This document shows, piece after piece, positions 11,965 through 22,155 of a stretch of DNA of 64,000 bases (within the stretch, counting starts at the first letter, position 1; every line of letters begins with the position of its first letter). The translations under genes were made by a program, and so were the position numbers. The stretch spans positions 363,767,424 through 363,831,423 of the forward strand of contig OW240912.1 of NCBI GenBank assembly GCA_933207985.1. The letters run 5' to 3'. The notes beneath the pieces are model-generated. The model searched no databases and was not told the origin of the DNA. It was given only the letters and a program-made list of their open reading frames with translations. This DNA is from Pelobates cultripes. Taxonomy: Eukaryota; Chordata; Amphibia; Anura; Pelobatidae.

Positions 11965-12060
11965 CTGTCTGTGGCGGAACCAACCTCGCCACTGTGCACT
12001 GGAGAAGCCTGGTTGCCAGCCTCCTGCCATGTGACTATGGCCCCTGGGATGTATTGCCCT

Positions 12061-14178
12061 TTAACCCCTTAAGGACGGAGCCAAATGTACACATTGTGAA
12101 CAAAACAAAATGTAAACAAAACCTGGCATTTGCGCTACATGTCTGTCCAACCGTAATACACCTCTTTCATAGTAAATGCACCCACTCTTATTATATATCA
12201 TTTTATTCAGGGGAAACAGGGCTTTCATTTAATATCAAATATTTAGCTATGAAACATAAATTAATATGAAAAAAATGGGAGAAAATACGATTTTTTTGAT
12301 TTTTTTAGTTCTAAATTGCATTTTAAAGGTCAGTGTCATAATACTGTTTGATTTTACTGCAATAAATTACACATATTTGTATTTAGTAAAGTCTCACGTG
12401 TAAGACAGTACCCCCTATGTACAGGTTTTATGGCGTTTTGGGAAGTTACAGGGTCAAATATAGCACGTTACATTTGAAATTGAAATTCGCCAGATTGGTT
12501 ACGTTGCCTTTGGGACTGTATAGTAGCCCAGGAATGAAATTTACACCCATAATGGCATACCATTTGCAATAGTAGACAACCCAAGGTATTGCAAATGGGG
12601 TATGTCCAGTCTTTTTTAGTAGCCATTTGGTCACAAACACTGGCCAAAGTTAGCGTTAGTATTTGTTTGTGTGTGAAAAAATGCAAAAAACGCCAATTTT
12701 GGCCAGTGTTTGTGACTAAGTGGCTACTAAAAAAGACTGGACATACCCTGTTTGCAATACCTTGGGTTGTCTACTATTGCAAATGGTATGCCATCATAGG
12801 GGTAATTTTCATTCTTGGGCTACCATAGGGTCTCAAAGGCAACGTAACCAATCTGGCGAATTTTAATGTGAAAAAAATGAAACACAAGCCTTATATTTGA
12901 CGCTGTAACTTTTGAAAACAACATAAAAACCTGTACATGAGGGGTACTGTTGTACTCGGGAGACTTCGCTGAACACAAATATTTGTGTTTCAAAACAGTA
13001 AAAAGTATCACAGCAATAATATTGTCCGTGTAATGCTGTTTGTGCGTGAAAAATGCAAAAAACTTCACTTTTACTGGCGATATCATCGTTGTAATACATT
13101 TTACTGTTTTGAAACACTAATATTTGTGTTCAGCGAAGTCTCCCGAGTAGAACAGTACCCCCATGTACAGGTTTTATGGTGTCTTGGAAAGTTATAGGGT
13201 TAAATATAGTGCTAGCAAATTAAATTCCCTTTACTTTCGCATGGGTTGTCAGGCAGGTCCCGCTAATTGTAATTAATTAAGATACCTAATTATGTAAAAA
13301 TATTACATAAATATATATGTAGAATTAATATATGTGTATATATATACGTATGTGTATATATATGTATATATCTATATAATTTTTTTTAAATATTTTTATT
13401 TATATATAGGTATATATATAGTGATATATACGTATATATTTATGTATATAGATATATATATATATTATTTGTTCTACGTGTATTTTGATATATATATATA
13501 TATATTAATTTCACAAAACAGTTAGAACGAAATAACACACATCTATATATTTTTTAATTATTTATTTTTAATTATTTTTTAATTTTATTTTTTAACGTAT
13601 TTACATTTTAATTTTTTTTATATTATATATAAATATATATATAACAATAATTATATATATATTTAATCAGTATCAGTCTACGTGTAATTTGATATTAATA
13701 TATATATATAATTATATATATATTAATAGTAAAATACACCTAGACGGTGTATGTGTGTGTATGTATATGTGTATATATATACTTAGATCATATATATATA
13801 ATATATACATATGATCTAAGTATATATAATTATTTTTTTTACACCATTAACTTATTTTTATTTTATTTTCAGCCAGCAGGGGGACCACCTGTCATTACAG
13901 GCAGCCCCCCTGCCGGCAATACAGAAGCCAGCTATCCCCGGCCATGTGATTGTGGGGTCCTCGCTAGGACCCCACTCTCACATGGCCGGGGGGCTTCAAC
14001 GAGGACGGATGTGCCGCGGGGGGCTCCCTGGGAGTCCCCCCTACCGCGATCGCCGGCGTGGGACCGCCGGCGACCGGGTAAGTTAACAAAAACCGGAGGG
14101 CGTACAATTACGCCCGGCGGCGTTTAGAGCCGCCTATTAGAGGGCGTAATTGTACGTCCTCCGGTTTTAAGGGGTTAA
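12061..14178 (+). mobile_element. 2.1-kb non-autonomous TTAA element, copy 1
   Basis: Bounded by TTAACCCCTTAAGGAC at the left and its inverse TTTTAAGGGGTTAA at the right; removing it with one TTAA restores a continuous LTR. It has no transposase frame. Inside are two sets of long inverted repeats (GTATGTCCAGTCTTTTTTAG at 12599 against its complement near 12728; and 12930-13171), a 500-bp AT-rich block (13300-13830), and a GC-rich right end with CAGCAGGGGGACCACC and paired hairpins. Length is within ten bases of the copy at 17647. TTAA duplication suggests piggyBac or Kolobok type. Confidence 0.8.
12930..13171. repeat. Long inverted repeat inside the TTAA element
   Basis: The left arm from CCTGTACATGAGGGGTACTG through GGGAGACTTCGCTGAACAC to AAACAGTAAAA (about 78 bp) is matched in reverse by 13099-13171. 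The arms surround about 90 bp. The copy at 17647 carries the same pair (18650-18890). Confidence 0.85.
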
Positions 14179-15080
14179 AGACATGATTTGGGCATAATGG
14201 ATTTGTGTTGTGCTGCTGCTGGCCCTTTTAAGAACCATCTGGGGACATACTGTGGAGTTACTGGGTGGCCACCATTTCCTGTATCAGAAGCACATGGTGA
14301 GAACAATGGATGGCGGCCATTTTAACTCACAGACACTGTGTGGACTTTTCAACACGGTGCCATCTCGCCAGTATTTGTTGCACAGATACATCGTGCGGTG
14401 GTGTTGGACTATACAGCAGGGGACACATTATACAGTGATTATTTTTTATTTAGCCTGTATATGTTCTGCAGAATCTGCATTAAACTGTATCTTCCAAAGT
14501 ACTGAACGGATCTGGGTGAATTTTGGATATGTGGTTCACCCAGATCCCCCAGTTCCAAGGATATACTTTTTATGGGTTATTGCATGTTTTGGGGTCCCTG
14601 TGATGTGTTTTATGAAACTGTATTTCTCTGGCTGTGATAATTAGATTACCCATTGTGTTCAGTAATCATATCACAGCCAGAGGGGAGGATTTTGTGTGGG
14701 AGTGTCTGGGTGTATTGTATGGATTGATTGGTTGTTTTGTAACGCCCTGTGGGCTGTACTATGTTTGTGGATTGGGAATAAAAGAGACTGTATGTGACAG
14801 TACAGGGAGTTCCTGTTTTAACCCTCAAAGTGAAGTGTCGTCTCATTATTGGGGGAAGGATTTATTGTATGCTGTTCCAGTTTGACTGCTAGGAGAGTAA
14901 ACCTATTCGTATGGTTCCTATTCAACTGTCTACAGCATTCATATGCTTGAGAGAAGGTATACGCTTCTCTGGTTCGGTGATTGTGGTGTCGGCTGCAGTG
15001 CTTGGAGTCCTCAGGAAGCGCTAGGAGCATCTTTCAACGGAGGTACCCAGTCGGGGTGCCAGGCGATCCGTTACACTGTC

Positions 15081-15270
15081 TTTTCCTCTTCTTTTTAAAT
15101 GTTGCACGAAATCTATCTGTCTGCCAATTTCACTGTATGTTGGAACCTGTCTGTCAATATGAATGTTTGTGGAAATCTATATGTCAATCTGTCTGTCTTT
15201 CAATTTCAATGTCTGAGAAAATCTCTCTTTCTCTTTATCAACTATGTCCACAAATTTAAATGTTTAAACA
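15081..15270. repeat. Minisatellite block 7 (end of array)
   Basis: Last, degenerate units of the array (GTCTGTCAATATGAATGTTT and similar), ending near the A-rich run at 15265. The array plus insertions therefore spans about 14 kb. Confidence 0.75.
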
Positions 15271-16124
15271 AAACACAAAAAGAACAAGCCAATTTCTAGT
15301 AAATTCTCAATATTTACCTCTTAATGCCCAGAGGGAAAGGCAATCCTTCAAGCCATGGTTCCCCAGAGGTTTCCTCCACAGGAGGTTTTTCCTTTCCTGA
15401 GTGCTGAAGGATGACTCTTCGTGAGTCCAGAGATACCCCACATCCAAACTGTATTTTGGATAAACGTCTAATAAAATAAAAGATATATATGAGCCCCTAA
15501 TTCCTGTATATACAAATAAGACACTTCAAAATAGTATTCATTCTGTGAAACATATTTAATAAAGAAATGTAACTTGAACATATATGTCTTGTGCTAATTT
15601 TTATACACTTGCGAAATTAGCTGTTTGATCTAGTGGTAGTGGAATTCGATCTGATTATAAAGTAACCATGTTTAAATGTTGATAAGGTGTTTTAAATTAC
15701 TTTGAGATAGTGGTAAATGTATGAGCTGCACTCAAATATGGAAGGTATATTAAATTTGGGGACATGTAATAGCTAATACATTTCAAAGAAGATGGAAAAC
15801 TTTAAATAGAAGGAAAATTGGTCATCTTAATATGAAGAGAAAAAGATTAACAGGTGATAGATAGATTGCTGTGTGCTGCGTTTTTTCTAGTTCTGTGTAT
15901 TTGAATCAATCTTCTCCACTGCTGATTACAAATGTCTTCCTACTACTAGGGATGACATCTAACTAGGTGCAGAACACACTGTTAAGGGACAGGTTGTCAG
16001 CTAGTCATCTAGAAGGTGAAACAGCCTAAAAGGTTTCTGAAAAAGTGTTTCCTAGCTTAAATGTTGTAATCACATTGATTAGCTGTCTAATTCTTAATAA
16101 TAAAGTATGAAAATAGTATATAAA
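15271..16124. other. Unassigned sequence
   Basis: No coding frame or clear repeat. Moderately AT-rich. Confidence 0.4.
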
Positions 16125-16816
16125 GGGATGAAAATATAATTTTGCCTCTTTATAAATCTCTGGTAAGACCACACCTTGAATATGCTGTGCAATTTTGGGC
16201 ACCTGTTCTAAAGAAGGATATCATGGCACTAGAAAAAGTGCAGAGACGAGCTACAAAATTGATAAAAGGAATGGAGCATTTTAGTTATGAAAGAAAGGTT
16301 AAAAAAATTTAAATCTCTTTAGTTTGGAAAAATAATGCCTCAGATGGGATATGATAACATTATACAAATATATTCAGGGCCAGTACAAACCATTATCTGG
16401 AAATTTATTCATAAACAGGGCTATACATAGGACACAAGGTCACACATTTAGGCTGGAAGAAAGGAGATTTCATCTAAGGCATAGAAAAGGTTTGTTTACA
16501 GTAAAAAATATAAGGATATGGAATTCTCTGCCTGAAGAGGTGGTTTTATCAGAGTCCATACAGATGTTTAAACTGCAATTGGATAAATACAGGGATATTA
16601 TTTCTAATTAGTGGAGTAATAGCTGCTTCATCCAAGGAGACATCTGACTGCTATTTTGGGGTCAAGAAGGAACTTTTTACTAGTTTGTTGCAAAATTGTA
16701 AGCACTTCAGACTAGGTTTTTTGCCTTCTTTTGGATCAACAGCATAAACATATGTGAGGAAGGCTGAACTTGATGGACGCAAGTCTCCTTTCAGCTTTGT
16801 AACTATGTAACTATGT
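16125..16816 (+). pseudogene. CR1 LINE, 5'-truncated 3' fragment
   Basis: Aligns by eye with the end of the complete CR1 at 24580-25289: the same [15 protein letters not shown] and [17 protein letters not shown] C-terminal region of the reverse-transcriptase ORF (here with frameshifts around 16290-16320), the open stretch MITLYKYIQGQYKPLSGN (16351-16611), then the 3' UTR with GCTGAACTTGATGGACGCAA and the (ATGTAACT) tail. It begins abruptly at GGGATGAAAATATAATTTTG, typical 5' truncation. About 90 percent similar to the larger copy by eye. Confidence 0.85.
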
Positions 16817-16855
16817 ATTGGCTTATTATTAATTAAGATTTTAAAAGAAATAGAG

Positions 16856-17190
16856 CCCACCTGTGTGTGTGTGTGTGTGTGTTTGTAGAGTAGATGCAGT
16901 GTGTGCATAGTAAATGCAAAGAATGTGTAGTAGATGCAGTATGTTTATAATGGATGCAAAGAGTGTGTGTAGTGGATACAGTGTATGTATGTCGTGGATG
17001 TGTGTGTATAGTGGATGCAGTGTGTGCATAGTGGATATTGTGTGTATAGTGGATGCAGTGTGCATGTGTAGTGGATGTTGTTTGTGTGTCTAGTGGACAC
17101 AGTGTGTGTTTGTGTAGTGGATGCAGTGTGTGTAGTGGATGCAATCTGTGTGTGTAATGGATGCAGTATGCGTGTCTGTATAGTGGAGAA
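16856..17190. repeat. (TGTGTG/GTGGATGCA)n minisatellite
   Basis: Repeats of GTGTGTAGTGGATGCAGT with variable spacing (about 20-36 bp). On the minus strand it gives a His/Thr-rich open frame that is a translation of the repeat. Confidence 0.85.
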
Positions 17191-17437
17191 AAAAAACAGT
17201 CCTGAAAATCTTTTAACAACTTGAAAAAAAGTGTATTGCCCCTGACCCGGCTTACCTTAGGCCAGGGGGTGGGTAATGTTGTAATATAGTGGTCCAGTGG
17301 ATGAATCAAGTTGTCTGCACTTCTGGACCGTGTTAAAGTAATGCTGGTCTTGCATGGACCACCTGGAAAGATTCTTTGATCTCCCCTGTCATCCCAGGCC
17401 CAAGGATATTGCAGCCAATTAGGCCAGTTCAAGCCTG
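17191..17437. other. Unassigned sequence between simple repeats
   Basis: Non-repetitive stretch including GGCCTAAGGTAAGCC-like short inversions; no coding content seen. Confidence 0.4.
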
Positions 17438-17646
17438 TCGTAGTGTGTGTCATGTGTGAATACTGTGTACAGCAATGTGTGTATACGGTGTCTGATTGTG
17501 TGTTTATAGCAGTATGGGTATCCCTTGAGTGGGTGTGTAGTAGTGTGTTGTGTGTATACTACGTGTTTTTTAGTAGAGTGTGTCCTTGTGAATATACAGT
17601 GTGTGTAGCAGTGTATATATTGGATATGAGTGTGTGTGTCATGTGT
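17438..17646. repeat. (GTGTGT) rich simple repeat
   Basis: Irregular GTGTGTA and AGTGTGT runs leading directly to the TTAA at 17647; no coding evidence. Confidence 0.7.
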
Positions 17647-19771
17647 TTAACCCCTTCCCGACCGAGGACGGTTCAGGACCGTCATCGGCATTTTTGGCTT
17701 GCCGACCGATGACGGTCCTGAACCGTCCTAACGGTCTGAGCTACTTACCTGATCGCCGTCGTTCCCCCGGCGGCGATCAGCGTGGCTCCGGTTGTGGGGA
17801 GACTGCCTGCAGCCCAGACAGTCTCCCCACGGCAGATTAGGACCCCTGTGGCCATGTGATCGCTTAACACAGCGATCACATGGTCACAATAGGTGTCCTA
17901 GTGTCTGCCTGCAGGGGGACTGTCTGTACTGACAGGCAGTCTCCCTGCTAGTGTAAAATCAATAAAAAAAATAAAGTTAGTGTTAATTAAAAAAAATAAT
18001 AATAATTATATATGTGTATATATGATATATAGACATATATTATATCTATATAATATATGTCTATATATCATATATATAATGCCATACTAAGTGTATTTTT
18101 ATATTAATATGTACTTATATTAATATAAAAATACACTTATAATTAAATTACACACGTATATATATAATATATATAATAACTATATATATTGTATATATAT
18201 ATTATAAAATATAAATAATAAGTAATTTAAATTAAATTAAAATTTTTTAAAATAATAATAAAAAATTTTAAAAAAATTATATAGCTATATGAAATTTTAT
18301 TCTAACTGTATTTTAAAATTAATATATATATATTTATATCAAAATACACTTAGAATGAATTTGTATATATATCTATGTATATATTAATAAATAAAAATAA
18401 TACGAAATATACATATGTCCATATACAAAATTACATAAATAATTATATAAATATACACGTAGACTTAAACTATATAAATATGCATATATATTTAAATTCT
18501 ACGTGCGTATTTATGTAATATTTTTATATAATTCAGTAATTTTATTGATTGCAATTTGAGGGACCTGCCTGCCAACCCAGGCCGAAATTCCAGAGAATTT
18601 AATTTGCTAGCACTGTATTTTACCCTGTAGCGTTCTACGACACCCTAAAACCTGTACATGGGGGGTACTGTTTTACTCGGGAGACTTCGCTGAACACAAA
18701 TATTAGTGATTCAAAACAGTAAAACATATCACAGCGATGATATTGTCAGTGAAAGTTACTTTTTTGCATTTTTCACACACAAACAGCACTTTTACTGATG
18801 ATATAATTGTTGTGATACGTTTTCCAGTTTTTAAACACTAATATTTGTGTTCAGCGATGTCTCCCGAGTAAAACAGTACCCCCCATGTACAGGTTTTATA
18901 GCATTTTTGAAAGTTACAAGGTCAAATATATGGGTCAAATATTTTACATTGAAAATGGCCAGGTTGGTTACGTTGCCTTTGAGAGCGTATGGTAGCCCAG
19001 GAATGAGAATTACCCCATGATGGCATACCATTTGCAAAAGAAGACAACCCAAGGTATTGCAAATGGGGTATGTCCAGTCTTTTTTAGTAACCACTTGGTC
19101 ACAAACACTGGCCAAAATTAGCGTTCAATTTAGTTTTTTTACTTTTTTCACACACAAACAAATATGAATGCTTACTTTAGCCAGTGTTTTCGACTAAGTG
19201 GCTACTAAAAAAGACTGGACATACCCCATATTGAATACCCTGGGTTGTCTACTTTAAAAAAATATGTACATGTGGGGTGTTATTCAGAGATTTATGACGG
19301 ATAATAGTGTTACAATGTCACTATTGATACATTTTAAAAATGTATGTTTTGAAACTGCAATATCCTACTTGTACCTATAGCCCTAAAACATGCAAAAAAA
19401 AGCAAAAAAGCATGTAAACACTGGGTATTTTTAAACTCAGGACAAAATTTTGAATCTATTTAGCTGTTTTTTTCATTCGCTTTTGTAGATGAGTAAAAGA
19501 TTTTTCAAGTAAAAGTCAAAAAACATGTATTTTTTTAAATTTTTCATCATATTTTTTTATTTTTTTAAAATTAAAATACATGAGATTATATAAATAATGG
19601 TATGTAAAGTAAGACCCTTTTGTCCTGAATAAAACAATATATAATTTGTATGGGAACAGTAAATGAGAAAGCGGAAAATTACAGCCAAACACAAACACCA
19701 CAAAAGTGTAAAAATATGCCTGGTCGCAAATGTACAACATCGCAAAAACAGTCCAGTCCTTAAGGGGTTAA
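17647..19771 (-). mobile_element. 2.1-kb non-autonomous TTAA element, copy 2
   Basis: Starts TTAACCCCTTCCCGACCG and ends CCTTAAGGGGTTAA with TTAA at both edges; 2,125 bp. Relative to copy 1 it lies in the opposite orientation: the GC-rich end with GGACGGTTCAGGACCGTC hairpins and CAGGGGGACTGTCTG is on the left, the AT-rich block in the middle (18000-18480), and the foldback blocks with GACTGGACATACCCC on the right. No transposase frame. The GC end differs in sequence from copy 1, so the two belong to related subfamilies. Confidence 0.8.
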
Positions 19772-20049
19772 AACAGTGAGTACCTGCTATGTATAACAAC
19801 AGCTGGCCATCCTGGCACAGTTTGTCACCCAACTCTCTCCACTGTGGCTACTTCAGATTGTTGTGTTAAGTCTAAGGGGGCAGGACCACGCAGAAATCAG
19901 CCTCTCTCAGGTAGAACACAGAGATCCCAGAGCCAGAAATACCGTATTTTTCGCTCCATAAGACGCACTATTTTTCCCCTCAAAAGTGAGGGGAAATGTC
20001 TGTGCGTCTTATGGAGCGAATGTGAAGCTTTACTTACCTGTCTTGGAGC

Positions 20050-20227
20050 GTGGGCCGGCTTCACAGCGCGCTCCGCGGTCCAGGAACTTCTATTTCAGGT
20101 TCCGGTTTCCGGCGGGACTGAAAGGAAGTATGCACACTGAGTGTGCACACTTCCTTTCAGTCCCGCCGGAAACCGGAACCTGAAATATTAGTTCCTGGAC
20201 CGCGGAGCGCGCTGTGAACCGGCCCAC
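20050..20227. repeat. 178-bp near-perfect palindrome
   Basis: Arms of about 85 bp beginning GTGGGCCGGCTTCACAGCGC and closing GCGCTGTGAACCGGCCCAC, with a three-base centre inside TGCACACTGAGTGTGCA. GC-rich; would form a very stable cruciform or RNA hairpin. Confidence 0.9.
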
Positions 20228-20250
20228 GAGGGGAGACACCATAAGTAATT

Positions 20251-20419
20251 ATGGGACAAGGGGAGGGGGAGACACTATGGGACAAGGGGAGGGGGAGACA
20301 CTATGGGACAAGGGGAGGGGGAGACACTATGGGACAAGGGGAGGGGGAGACACTATGGGACAAGGGGAGGGGGAGACACTATGGGACAAGGGGAGGGGGA
20401 GACACTATGGGACAAGGGC
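20251..20419. repeat. 26-bp minisatellite (GGGACAAGGGGAGGGGGAGA)
   Basis: Six nearly identical 26-bp units plus partial ones, GA-rich on the plus strand. It gives open frames of 70-90 codons (DTMGQGEGETLWDKGRGRHY) that are repeat translations. Confidence 0.9.
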
Positions 20420-20543
20420 AGGGTGGGACTATGGGAGGGGGGGACACTATGGGATCAGAACACTAATGGACAAGGGTAGGAGGGGTTAACAATCACTATG
20501 GGACAGAGGAAAAGGGGGTTAAAGATCATTATGGGACAGGGGA

Positions 20544-20622
20544 GAAAAAAAAATATTCTGAACAAACTGTCCCATGGTAAGAAACACTATGGAACAGTTT
20601 GTTCAGAATATTTTTTTTTCTG
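20544..20622. repeat. Hairpin (AATATTCTGAACAAACTGT arms)
   Basis: Left arm AAAAAAAAATATTCTGAACA continuing to CTGTCCCAT is answered by ATGGAACAG and TGTTCAGAATATTTTTTTTT; about 33-bp arms around a short loop, inside the TA-flanked element. Confidence 0.8.
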
Positions 20623-20729
20623 GGTTTCCTCCTCTAAAAACTAGGTGCGTCTTATGGTGAGGTGCGTCTTATGGAGCGAAAAATACGCTATATAATATAT
20701 ATATATATAAATATAAAATACAACAATTT

Positions 20730-21118
20730 GTATTTTTGCAGTACCAGCACCAGCCAGACAGCCTCAAATAGCAGCTGTGCCAGTAAAATACCAGCCAGCG
20801 GGAAAAAGCTATGCCTCACTTTTTTTTTTTTCCCCTCTCTTGTTGTTTCTATTCCCCTCCTTGTGGGTGCTGCTGCTGCTGAGCTAATTAGGGGGAGTGC
20901 CCCTTAATTTCCACCTGTGTGGGATTTGTATTGCAAATATAAACCCACTACTGACTCACAGAGCTTGCTCACTGGAGTTTGCTTGAAAGTAGGCTATTTC
21001 AAGTAGTCTCTTTTAAGTAGGAGTTAAAACAACAGGAGTTGAAACTACAAGGGAGTTTAAACCAAGAGGGTTAACATTTTTTTTTTTTTTTTCTCACTTG
21101 TGTTTTTTGTTACTGGGG
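20730..21118 (+). mobile_element. CR1 5' untranslated region
   Basis: Sequence leading to ORF1 of the CR1 LINE, including GTGGGATTTGTATTGCAAAT and a series of AAGTAG/GGAGTT motifs, then a T-run before the ORF1 ATG at 21119. The left limit is uncertain: it could start anywhere between about 20730 and 20890. An internal promoter is expected for LINEs but I see no TATA box in a decisive place. Confidence 0.5.
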
Positions 21119-22111
21119 ATGAGTGCTAGCAAGATTGCAAATTTAACTCAGTGCACATCATGCCGCATGTATGCATGCCTGGATGATTCTGTCCAGGGTC
21201 CATACCTCTGTGGTGGGTGTGAGCGAGTGGCATTTCTGGAAGCTCAGATTAGAGATCTGGAGAGGCAAATTGTAACACTGAGGGAGATTGACAATCTTGA
21301 GAGGAGTCTGCTGCTCACTGAGCAGAGTTTAGTGGGGACAGGTAGTGGAGAGGGAGGAGATAAGACAAATGGGGAACAGGCACGTAGCTGGGTGACAGTG
21401 GGGAGAGGAAGCAGGGGGGGAGGGAAGAGAAAAGGTTTAGCTAGTCCTGATCTCATGCAGCCTAACAGATTTGCCCGTTTGAGTGAAGATGTTGGGAGCA
21501 TCAGCTCAGGAGTAGCTGTACTGCAGGAAGCTGTTCCTGCTAACAGCCGTGGAAACAGCCCCTCTAGTACGGGTGGGGTTGAGAGGGTAAGGAAGGCTAG
21601 ACAGGTTGTGGTGGTAGGGGACTCTATTATTAAGAGAGTAGATAGGGTAATCTGCCACTCTGATCGACTCAACCGGACAGTTTGCTGTCTCCCGGGTGCT
21701 CGGGTCCGGCATGTTGCCGACAGAGTGGAGGGATTATTGAGAGGGGCTGGAGATGACCCAGCTGTCATGGTCCATATTGGTACCAATGACAAAGTCAGAG
21801 GAAAATGGAAGGTCCTAAAGAATGAGTTCAGGGAACTAGGAAGTAAGCTTAAGAAAAGGACCTCCAAGGTAATTTTTTCAGAAATATTACCTGTGCCGCG
21901 CGCTACAGCAGAAAGGCAGCGGGAGATTAGAGAGGTCAATGCGTGGCTAAAGTCTTGGTGCAGGAAAGAGGGTTTTGGGTTTTTAGAGCACTGGGCCGAT
22001 TTTGCGCTTGGGTACAACCTGTATAGTCATGATGGATTGCACCTAAACGGAAGAGGGTCTGCTGTGCTGGGGGATAGGATGGCTAGAAGGTTGGAGGAGA
22101 TTTTAAACTAG
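21119..22111 (+). CDS. CR1 LINE ORF1 protein (zinc-binding plus SGNH esterase), open
   Basis: The open frame runs from 21098 (337 codons); I prefer the second ATG at 21119, which gives 330 residues and starts MSASKIANL. Numbering on the 337-residue frame: a Cys cluster C19-x2-C22-x4-C27-x10-C38-x2-C41 looks like a PHD/zinc-ribbon type nucleic-acid or protein-binding module; residues 43-78 are coiled-coil-like; 80-165 are low-complexity; 166-337 form an SGNH/GDSL esterase with block I GDS (174-176), block III-like GTND (228-231) and block V DGLHLN (312-317), so Ser176, Asp312 and His315 make a plausible intact triad. CR1-clade ORF1 proteins with this esterase are known from vertebrates; they are thought to act in the ribonucleoprotein. 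No stop or frameshift is seen, unlike ORF2. The frame ends at TAG next to ORF2. Confidence 0.85.
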   Translation: MSASKIANLTQCTSCRMYACLDDSVQGPYLCGGCERVAFLEAQIRDLERQIVTLREIDNLERSLLLTEQSLVGTGSGEGGDKTNGEQARSWVTVGRGSRGGGKRKGLASPDLMQPNRFARLSEDVGSISSGVAVLQEAVPANSRGNSPSSTGGVERVRKARQVVVVGDSIIKRVDRVICHSDRLNRTVCCLPGARVRHVADRVEGLLRGAGDDPAVMVHIGTNDKVRGKWKVLKNEFRELGSKLKKRTSKVIFSEILPVPRATAERQREIREVNAWLKSWCRKEGFGFLEHWADFALGYNLYSHDGLHLNGRGSAVLGDRMARRLEEILN

Positions 22112-22155
22112 TGGTAGGGGGGGGGGAGGGTCAAAGCAATCTAGAAAATGGAGAT

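Larger units (their letters stand above)
11970..15075 (+). mobile_element. Solo LTR, family A, copy 3 (interrupted)
   Basis: Starts TGTGGCGGAACC, ends GATCCGTTACA, with perfect 5-bp duplications CTGTC at 11965-11969 and 15076-15080. Removing the TTAA element at 12061-14178 leaves about 990 bp. An AATAAA is present at 14777 in a position suitable for R. The inverted pair GATCTGGGTGAA (14510) and GTTCACCCAGATC (14533) forms a strong hairpin shared with the copy at 5600. The frame at 14210-14644 (144 codons) lies wholly in the LTR and shows no domain; I do not take it as a gene. Confidence 0.8.
19942..20688. mobile_element. TA-flanked miniature element (TIR CCGTATTTTTCGCTCCATAA)
   Basis: Terminal inverted repeats of about 30 bp: CCGTATTTTTCGCTCCATAA at the left and TTATGGAGCGAAAAATACGC at the right, with TA on both outsides (19940-19941 and 20689-20690), the duplication used by Tc1/mariner-type elements. 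A second inverted copy of the terminus lies just inside the left end (GTGCGTCTTATGGAGCGAA, 20002). The interior holds a 178-bp palindrome and a 26-bp minisatellite rather than a transposase. Confidence 0.7.

Noticed and set aside
14210..14644. 144-codon plus-strand frame
   Set aside because: Lies wholly in a family-A solo LTR; no domain, and the other LTR copies do not keep the frame.
15640..15700. Possible tRNA-like box (GATCTAGTGGTAGTGGAATTC)
   Set aside because: Resembles part of a tRNA D-arm region, but no B box or cloverleaf can be drawn.
20214..20489. 91-codon frame with GRHYGTRGGGDTM repeats
   Set aside because: Translation of the 26-bp minisatellite.
21244..22017. 257-codon minus-strand frame opposite CR1 ORF1
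   Set aside because: Shadow of ORF1; Ser/Pro/Leu-rich without domain, while the plus strand has the esterase motifs.
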